From UBA1227 sp963629305 (GTDB lineage Bacteria; Bacillota; Clostridia; Oscillospirales; Acutalibacteraceae): a stretch of 21,490 nt of DNA. The stretch is from the NCBI GenBank assembly GCA_963629305.1, contig CAVGIJ010000021.1:1-21490 (forward strand), read 5' to 3'. Both the position numbers and the translations under genes were made by a program. The first letter of the stretch is position 1, and each line of letters opens with the position of its first letter. This document shows positions 16,994-21,490 of the stretch, piece by piece. A model generated the notes under the pieces. That model searched no databases. It was not told where the DNA came from and saw nothing but the letters and a program-made list of their open reading frames with translations.

Positions 16994-16999
16994 GAATTT

Positions 17000-17037
17000 A
17001 AAGTAAGTTCAAAATCCTATATTTTTGAACTTACTTT
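17000..17037. repeat. 15-bp-arm palindrome upstream of the Fic-like gene, candidate operator
   Basis: AAAGTAAGTTCAAAA (17000-17014) is the exact reverse complement of 17023-17037, with an eight-base centre. It is separate from the tRNA terminator just before it and lacks a T run, so it does not look like another terminator. Its right arm contains the likely -35 element of the next gene. A dimeric DNA-binding protein is the simplest reader. Confidence 0.65.
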
Positions 17038-17051
17038 GGCTGCTTTAAAAT
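17025..17051 (+). promoter_or_regulatory. Possible promoter of the Fic-like gene
   Basis: TTGAAC (17025-17030) and TAAAAT (17046-17051) are separated by 15 bases, shorter than ideal. The -35 lies in the right arm of the palindrome. A start near 17058 would leave a leader of about 28 bases. Confidence 0.4.
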
Positions 17052-17085
17052 GGAAAAGCTCAAAAATAATAAATGGGGTGACATA

Positions 17086-18048
17086 ATGAAAGATACGCTA
17101 ATAGAGGAAATATTAAATCAAAAATGGGATACGGAAACTCTCCGTTTATGCTCTGAAATTTATGAATTTAAGGGTAGACATGAAATATTTGAAAGACAGA
17201 ATAACCGGGTATATCTTAGCAGAATGTATGAGACGGCGTTTTTTCACAGCGTTAAATCTTCGGGTCGGATGGACGGTGTTATTACAACTGATTTTCGTCT
17301 GAAAAAAATTTCCGGAGACAGAATACATTTTGCTGATTCGTTTGAGGCTGAACTTCTCGGATACAGCAGAACATTACATTTTTTGCATGAAAAATATATA
17401 GATATTGATATTAGCTCGAAGAGTATTCTTGAACTTCAGAAACAACTTTTTAGTGCGCTTATGGGTGATTATTCGAGAGGAGGGTGTTTCAGAGAAAATT
17501 CTTCTGTCCACTCAGATGTTGAGCGTATTTGTAAAATTTATCAGAAGATGGTTTCTTCCGACAAGACAGAACCACTTGCTTTGATTTCTTTGTTTATTTA
17601 TGATTTTATCTTGATTGAGCCATTTGATTACGGTAATTTCAGGATGTCTATGTTGGTGTTAAGCTTGCTCTTGCTTAAAAATGGATTTGATATAATAAAA
17701 TATGTAAGTCTTGAAAAGAAGATTGAAGATACAGAACAATTCTTCATTGCTTCTTTGAGTGACCCTAATGCGTTCATAAAGTACATACTGAGAAGAATTT
17801 TAGATTGCTATAAAGATTTTGAACGAATGTCCGGGTTAAGTGATCCAATTGATAAAACTATCTCATCATATGAGATAGTCAGTGGGTATGTTTTACATAC
17901 AACAGGAGAATTTACGGTATCGGATGTCATTGTAAATTGTCCGAGAGTCGGACGTACATCGGCATTTAATGTTCTGAAAAGACTCGTTGATGAGGGCACA
18001 ATAAAAAAATTCGGCGAAAGGCAGAATGCGGTTTACAGAAAAACCTGA
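17086..18048 (+). CDS. Fic-fold protein with degenerate active site and C-terminal winged helix
   Basis: Canonical Fic proteins transfer AMP to target proteins using the motif HPFxDGNGRxxR. This 320-residue protein has the fold around that motif, but reads EPFDYGNFRMSM at 178-189: catalytic His is Glu, the Asp/Glu is Tyr, the second Gly is Phe and the last Arg is Met. The inhibitory-helix region reads SSGRMDGV (58-65), with Asp where family members usually have Glu. The segment between GGCFRENS and the next helix is much shorter than I expect, so the target-docking flap seems missing. The C-terminal region from about 255 is an intact-looking winged helix (CPRVGRTSAFNVLKRLVDEG). GGGGTG five bases upstream supports this ATG over one 12 codons earlier. 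The base composition is more AT-rich than in neighbouring genes. Catalysis by the usual mechanism is unlikely; DNA binding is plausible. Confidence 0.85.
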   Translation: MKDTLIEEILNQKWDTETLRLCSEIYEFKGRHEIFERQNNRVYLSRMYETAFFHSVKSSGRMDGVITTDFRLKKISGDRIHFADSFEAELLGYSRTLHFLHEKYIDIDISSKSILELQKQLFSALMGDYSRGGCFRENSSVHSDVERICKIYQKMVSSDKTEPLALISLFIYDFILIEPFDYGNFRMSMLVLSLLLLKNGFDIIKYVSLEKKIEDTEQFFIASLSDPNAFIKYILRRILDCYKDFERMSGLSDPIDKTISSYEIVSGYVLHTTGEFTVSDVIVNCPRVGRTSAFNVLKRLVDEGTIKKFGERQNAVYRKT

Positions 18049-18049
18049 C

Positions 18050-18083
18050 AATATTTTATTGAATTTTAGTGACTTAAAATATT
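18050..18083 (+). terminator. Weak AT-only hairpin after the Fic-like gene
   Basis: AATATTTTA (18050-18058) pairs perfectly with TAAAATATT (18075-18083) across a 16-base loop, directly after the stop codon. With no G-C pair and no clean T run it would be a weak terminator at best. Confidence 0.25.
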
Positions 18084-18087
18084 CAGA

Positions 18088-18116
18088 TTGATATTATTGA
18101 GAATAAAGGATAAAAT
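18088..18116 (+). promoter_or_regulatory. SigA-type promoter of the phosphatase gene
   Basis: TTGATA (18088-18093), a 17-bp spacer and TAAAAT (18111-18116), about 50 bases of leader before the phosphatase. It shows that this gene need not be co-transcribed with the Fic-like gene. Confidence 0.65.
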
Positions 18117-18172
18117 TTAGAGTATGTCACCATGATACCGGATGACCTTACAAAACAAGGAGAAACAAAACC

Positions 18173-18628
18173 ATGATAAAAGTACTATTCATCTGCCACG
18201 GCAATATATGTCGCAGTCCGATGGCGGAGTTTGTGATGAAAGATATGGTAAAGAAAACAGGAGCGTCGGATGAGTTCATAATTGAATCGGCTGCGACAAG
18301 CCGTGAGGAGCTTGGTAATCCGGTTTATCCGCCGGTAAGAAAATTGCTTGCCGAGCATGGCATTTCGTGCAGCGGGCACGCTGCACGGCAAATGACGGCG
18401 GCGGATTACGACAGGTATGATCTCCTCATCGGCATGGACTCCGCAAATCGCGCAAACATGAGGCGGATTTGCGATGGTGACCCGAAAAACAAAATACATC
18501 TCCTGATGGACTTTACGGAAAGTCCCGGAGATGTATCTGACCCATGGTACACAAGAAATTTTGAAGAGACGTGGGAAGACATCAACGAGGGCTGTAAGTC
18601 CTTAATGAAAAAACTCCTCGCACAGTAA
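18173..18628 (+). CDS. Low-molecular-weight protein tyrosine phosphatase
   Basis: This cytoplasmic enzyme removes phosphate from protein tyrosine (or arginine) residues through a cysteinyl-phosphate intermediate. The P-loop CHGNICRS starts at residue 8, giving nucleophile C8 and R14, directly after the first beta strand (IKVLFI). The general acid is D123 in SDPWYTRNF, as the family expects. The 151 residues match a single-domain LMW-PTP. AAGGAGA lies ten bases before the ATG. The last codons form the left arm of the terminator and the TAA stop lies in its loop. No tyrosine kinase gene is next to it, so its substrate cannot be inferred. Confidence 0.93.
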   Translation: MIKVLFICHGNICRSPMAEFVMKDMVKKTGASDEFIIESAATSREELGNPVYPPVRKLLAEHGISCSGHAARQMTAADYDRYDLLIGMDSANRANMRRICDGDPKNKIHLLMDFTESPGDVSDPWYTRNFEETWEDINEGCKSLMKKLLAQ

Positions 18629-18647
18629 GGCTGTGCGGGGAGTTTTT
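18609..18647. terminator. Bidirectional terminator containing the phosphatase stop codon
   Basis: A 17-bp stem (18609-18625 with 18631-18647) with one G-T pair and a five-base loop ends in T on both strands. The loop is TAAGG, so the phosphatase stop codon lies in the loop. It serves the phosphatase and the convergent lipase. Confidence 0.9.
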
Positions 18648-18660
18648 GTTTTTCGGGTTA

Positions 18661-19872
18661 TTATTTTGACTCGAGGCTTGCAAACATGTCAAGCATATCC
18701 TTGTAGTATTGATAGAATACTTGTTTCTTTTCGCCCCAGCCTGCCCATGAAAGATGGTCTTTATCCTCAACAGGAAGGTTGTACCAAATACCTGATTCAT
18801 CAAACGGACCGTTAAGGCCTGCGTCTTTTGCCGTAAGGTTAAACGGAGCCTTTTGTCCCGGAACGTTTACGAATCCATCGTTCGGATACCAGTTTTCAGC
18901 CTTGTCACCTGTAAGCTTTGAAAGGGTATCATCCCAGTAGCTTCCGGTGTAATAGGTCGGGAAGCGTGCGATGATTGAGCTCTTCTTAACAGGACCGTGA
19001 GTATGCTTGCCGTTGCCCTTATCCTTTGAGCGCTGTGCACAACGTGCAAAGTAATATGTGTTCGGGTTGCAGGTTGTCATGGCATTGATTTCATAACGTG
19101 CTTCGAGCTTCATCTCGTTGCCGATAAGGTCAAGCCAGTTGTCGCAGAAGGTGTCCATTTCCTTGACATAGTTTCTCGGATTTCTGAGATGGTTTCCCTT
19201 AACATCCTTTTTCTCAGGCATGATGCCCCAATGCTCCATTTTGAAGTCCCAGAACTTAAGAGCTGCTTTGCTCTCACCGAGTGCGGTCATAACCATGAGC
19301 ATGAGGTATGATGCAACTGTATTTCCGTGTTGACGAAGAAGACCGGATGCAAGTGTTGTACCGTTGTTTACGCCCGAGAGGGTAGTAACGGTGTGAAGAA
19401 GGTCTCCCTGGCCACCCTTAAAGAGCGGTGAAAGCTCGTTTTCCGGTGTTCCTTCAACTTCTTCTTTGCAGCCGTTTGTGAGAAGATTTGCAAAAGCAAT
19501 AACAGTCGGTCCGCCGAATGAGTGACCTACAATATTGATTTTCTCGTGTTTGCCGGGTTTACCCCAATCTTTGATAACGCCCGGATATGTGCGTCCGTAT
19601 CTTGCGTGTCCGTGTTTTTCGGAATGAACCTTACCATAGTCTACACGACCTCCGAAAAGATATGCGTAAAGTATGCAAGAGCGGTCCCAAGCAGAGTTAA
19701 AGGGGCCAAGTGACGGATGATAAACTTCATAACCGTTTCTTTTAAGCCATTTCGTAACATCTCTGTCAGGGCGGAAGCCCCAGTAATGCATAAATTTGTC
19801 CATGAGATCTTCTTCACCGAATCCGAAAAATCCATGGATGAAAATAGTAGGATAATTCTTAGCCTGTGCCAT
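18661..19872 (-). CDS. Lipase of the family I.5 / staphylococcal-like alpha/beta-hydrolase type
   Basis: Enzymes of this family hydrolyse triacylglycerols or related esters. The 403 residues open with PTIFIHGFFGFG (oxyanion-hole region). The catalytic triad is S118 in GHSFGG, D332 in PNDGFVNVPGQ and H373 in KDHLSWAGW. A zinc site typical of Geobacillus I.5 lipases is present: D63 in AWDR, H83 in VDYGKVHS and H89 in KHGHARYGRTYPG, with the same spacing as D61, H81 and H87 there. The start is chosen by AAAGGAG eight bases upstream and gives no signal peptide. Known relatives are secreted, so this one may be cytoplasmic or act on internal esters. A frame extends 35 codons upstream with a hydrophobic stretch, but without a ribosome binding site. 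It is divergent from the 73-residue gene. Confidence 0.88.
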   Translation of the reverse strand: MAQAKNYPTIFIHGFFGFGEEDLMDKFMHYWGFRPDRDVTKWLKRNGYEVYHPSLGPFNSAWDRSCILYAYLFGGRVDYGKVHSEKHGHARYGRTYPGVIKDWGKPGKHEKINIVGHSFGGPTVIAFANLLTNGCKEEVEGTPENELSPLFKGGQGDLLHTVTTLSGVNNGTTLASGLLRQHGNTVASYLMLMVMTALGESKAALKFWDFKMEHWGIMPEKKDVKGNHLRNPRNYVKEMDTFCDNWLDLIGNEMKLEARYEINAMTTCNPNTYYFARCAQRSKDKGNGKHTHGPVKKSSIIARFPTYYTGSYWDDTLSKLTGDKAENWYPNDGFVNVPGQKAPFNLTAKDAGLNGPFDESGIWYNLPVEDKDHLSWAGWGEKKQVFYQYYKDMLDMFASLESK

Positions 19873-19880
19873 TATTACAA

Positions 19881-19887
19881 CTCCTTT
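19881..19887 (-). promoter_or_regulatory. Ribosome binding site that sets the lipase start
   Basis: AAAGGAG on the minus strand lies eight bases before the ATG of MAQAKNYP. The upstream in-frame ATG at 19975-19977 has nothing comparable, which argues against the hydrophobic 35-residue extension being translated. Confidence 0.75.
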
Positions 19888-20039
19888 AATTTTGTTCGCA
19901 TAAAATGATATAACTTGTATTTTAATAATAAATATACAAACACAAATAAATGTATAAAAAATTGACAAAAGCCCCATTTTGTAATGGAGAAAATATTTTA
20001 AAAGTTTTGTGTAATTTATATAAAAATTTGCTGTGTATA

Positions 20040-20069
20040 TTGCAAAGTATGTTGAAAAAATGATAGAAT
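20040..20069 (+). promoter_or_regulatory. SigA-type promoter of the 73-residue gene
   Basis: TTGCAA (20040-20045), an 18-bp spacer and TAGAAT (20064-20069) with TGA just before it (extended -10). The leader is about 23 bases. The rest of the 226-base divergent gap is very AT-rich; the lipase promoter must lie there, but I could not pick one element with confidence. Confidence 0.6.
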
Positions 20070-20098
20070 GACGATAGAAATATAAAGGAGGTTACCCT

Positions 20099-20320
20099 AT
20101 GAATACGTATGAAATTCTTGTTGAGGAAATTATACCCTGCGGCGGCAGTGATGCTCCTGTAACGAATATGATTGAAGTACAGGCAGAAAGTCCGCGTGCT
20201 TATATTGAGGAACACGGTAAGTTCCCGATTATTGATGAGGGGAAAGACCTCAAGGGCAATATTGTCTTCACAACGGGAGACGGAAAAGGTGTATTTGTAA
20301 AGTATACCTTTATCGGATAA
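20099..20320 (+). CDS. Small protein of unknown function (73 residues)
   Basis: I do not recognise the family. The gene is well supported: AAAGGAGGT upstream of the ATG, codon use like its neighbours, its own promoter and its own terminator. The protein is acidic and soluble-looking, with no signal peptide or membrane helix. It starts with an alternating strand-like segment (NTYEILVEEIIPCGG), has a charged middle containing AYIEEHGKFPIIDEG, and ends in two probable beta strands (NIVFTTGDGKGVFVKYTFIG). A single Cys sits at residue 14 next to two Gly. Its only positional clue is that it is transcribed divergently from the lipase, about 226 bases away. Confidence 0.8.
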   Translation: MNTYEILVEEIIPCGGSDAPVTNMIEVQAESPRAYIEEHGKFPIIDEGKDLKGNIVFTTGDGKGVFVKYTFIG

Positions 20321-20338
20321 CTTAAAATGAGTAACTTA

Positions 20339-20372
20339 AAACGGTCGGACCAAAATAATTCCGACCGTTTTT
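20339..20372 (+). terminator. Intrinsic terminator after the 73-residue gene
   Basis: A perfect 11-bp stem (AAACGGTCGGA at 20339-20349 with TCCGACCGTTT at 20360-20370), a ten-base loop and a T run extending to 20372, then GTTTT. Confidence 0.9.
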
Positions 20373-20424
20373 GTTTTATAATTGGAAATTTTTCGAAATA
20401 TATTTGTAACTTTGTGCATTTAAT

Positions 20425-20448
20425 ATTGAATTGTGTTCACAATGCAAT
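20425..20448. promoter_or_regulatory. Candidate operator dyad upstream of the ABC transporter
   Basis: Two 11-base arms, ATTGAATTGTG (20425-20435) and CACAATGCAAT (20438-20448), are inverted with one mismatch around a TT centre. The dyad lies about 45 bases before the start codon. It is not followed by T residues like a terminator. No clear -35/-10 pair could be assigned, although TAATAT at 20421-20426 touches its left edge. Confidence 0.45.
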
Positions 20449-20493
20449 TTGTTTACACGACATAAAACAAAAAGGAAATGAGAGGTACATTGT

Positions 20494-21490
20494 ATGATAA
20501 AACTGGACAATGTCTCTAAGTTTTACTACAGCAAGGGCGTTATTGCCGCCGGCTTTTCAAAGGTAAGTTTAAACTTTGATGTCGGCGAATTTGTTGCGAT
20601 AACGGGTGAGTCCGGAAGCGGTAAATCCACGCTTTTAAATGTTATCTCGGGCCTTGACAGCTATGAAGAGGGCGAGATGTATATTGACGGCAGTGAGACA
20701 AGCCATTTTACCGAAAAGGATTTTGAAAATTACAGAAGGCATTACATTGGAAATATTTTTCAAAACTTTAACCTTGTAAACAGCTATACTGTATACCAAA
20801 ATATTGAACTGGTAATGCTGCTTAACGGCTCAAAAAGTAAGGAAGTAAAGGCACGTGTAAACGATCTTATTGACAAGGTCGGACTCAGCGAGTACAAGCA
20901 TACAAAGGCATCAAAGCTTTCCGGCGGTCAAAAGCAGAGAGTGGCAATAGCTCGCGCTCTTGCCAAAGATACTCCGATAATCATTGCGGATGAGCCTACG
21001 GGAAATCTTGATTCCGAATCCGCCGCGGAGATAATAAAGCTTCTCTCTGAAATTGCAAAGGATAAGCTTGTTATCATAGTTACGCATAACTATGATCAGG
21101 TTGAGCCGTATGTCACAAGAAAGATAAAAATGCATGACGGTAAGGTTCTTGAAGATACCGTTATCAGAAAACGTGATGAAGATATTGTACCGTCCCCGGT
21201 AAATGAGAATAACAACATGCGGCCGCTTTCACAGCTTCGCCTCGGTGTGAGAAACGCATTTAACATCCCGGCTAAGTTCATACTTTTAACACTTGTCTTT
21301 TTATTTATCTCAGTTGCAATGGTGTCTGAGTTATCAATTTTCCAGAGCCAAAACTATGAAAATCTGCTTTCAGGATGGAACTACTATTTCCATAATACAT
21401 CTGAGAACAGAATTGTTATAAAGAAGCAGGACGGAACGTCTATTTCCGACGAGGATTTTTCAAAACTTCAAAATATTAAAAATGTAAACT
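20494..21490 (+). CDS. Fused ABC transporter ATPase-permease, MacB/LolCDE-like (partial)
   Basis: The N-terminal 220 residues or so are an ABC ATPase of the MacB/LolD/FtsE class. They have Walker A GESGSGKST (38-46), Q-loop Q90 in IFQNFNLV, signature LSGGQKQR (142-149), Walker B IIIADEPTGNLD (162-173) and the H-loop VTHN. A polar linker then leads to SQLRLGVRNAFNIPAKFI and one hydrophobic helix (FILLTLVFLFISVAMV). An extracytoplasmic-looking segment follows and is cut by the window end. ATPase and permease in one chain, with the ATPase first, is the MacB-type layout. Such exporters act on lipoproteins, peptides or drugs; the substrate here is unknown. GAGAGG lies upstream of the ATG, though at a longer than usual distance. 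Confidence 0.9.
   Translation, partial: MIKLDNVSKFYYSKGVIAAGFSKVSLNFDVGEFVAITGESGSGKSTLLNVISGLDSYEEGEMYIDGSETSHFTEKDFENYRRHYIGNIFQNFNLVNSYTVYQNIELVMLLNGSKSKEVKARVNDLIDKVGLSEYKHTKASKLSGGQKQRVAIARALAKDTPIIIADEPTGNLDSESAAEIIKLLSEIAKDKLVIIVTHNYDQVEPYVTRKIKMHDGKVLEDTVIRKRDEDIVPSPVNENNNMRPLSQLRLGVRNAFNIPAKFILLTLVFLFISVAMVSELSIFQSQNYENLLSGWNYYFHNTSENRIVIKKQDGTSISDEDFSKLQNIKNVN

Noticed and set aside
16898..17086. 62-codon open frame on the plus strand across the tRNA and its terminator
   Set aside because: It is read straight through the tRNA structure and a terminator hairpin and has no ribosome binding site.
16883..17100. tRNA-Lys considered as an integration site for an element carrying the Fic-like gene
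   Set aside because: No second copy of the tRNA 3' end and no integrase gene is visible in the window, although the Fic-like gene is more AT-rich than its neighbours.
19873..19977. 35-residue N-terminal extension of the lipase as a signal peptide
   Set aside because: The upstream ATG lacks a ribosome binding site while the internal ATG has a near-perfect one; kept only as an open question in the findings.

Overview
The window reads as a chromosome segment of a low-to-moderate GC, Gram-positive anaerobe of the class Clostridia, probably Oscillospiraceae/Ruminococcaceae-like. The support is RNase J, a GdpP-type c-di-AMP phosphodiesterase, the firmicute blocks gdpP-rplI-dnaB and tilS-hpt-ftsH, strong AGGAGG-type ribosome binding sites, SigA-like promoters, and a divergent type IIA topoisomerase pair of a kind I associate with clostridia. 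The taxon is an inference; no rRNA gene is present.

Layout. Positions 1-1200: the end of an unrecognised gene, a bidirectional terminator, rnhA on the minus strand with its own promoter, and a short decayed gene. Positions 1172-11930: one long co-directional run, rnj-gdpP-rplI-dnaB-tilS-hpt-ftsH, with overlapping or nearly touching genes, starting at a good promoter and ending at a strong terminator. It covers RNA decay, c-di-AMP turnover, translation, replication, tRNA modification, purine salvage and membrane proteolysis. Its last gene, ftsH, carries an acidic C-terminal extension of about 370 residues that contains 16 hexapeptide repeats. Positions 11994-16373: a two-gene topoisomerase operon (B then A subunit). 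Positions 16495-16993: secG and tRNA-Lys(UUU), where the secG terminator and the tRNA promoter share the same DNA.

Positions 17000-18640: a Fic-fold protein that has lost its catalytic motif but keeps a winged helix, preceded by a 15-bp-arm palindrome over its likely promoter, then a low-molecular-weight protein tyrosine phosphatase. Positions 18661-20372: a family I.5-like lipase on the minus strand, with no signal peptide at its best start, divergent from an unrecognised 73-residue protein. From 20425 to the edge: a candidate operator and the start of a fused ABC ATPase-permease cut by the window end.

Most of the window is ordinary housekeeping. The parts worth a second look are the repeat-bearing FtsH tail, the Fic pseudoenzyme with its palindrome, and the uncharacterised small protein beside the lipase. 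No CRISPR array, insertion sequence, prophage or obvious defence island is visible.
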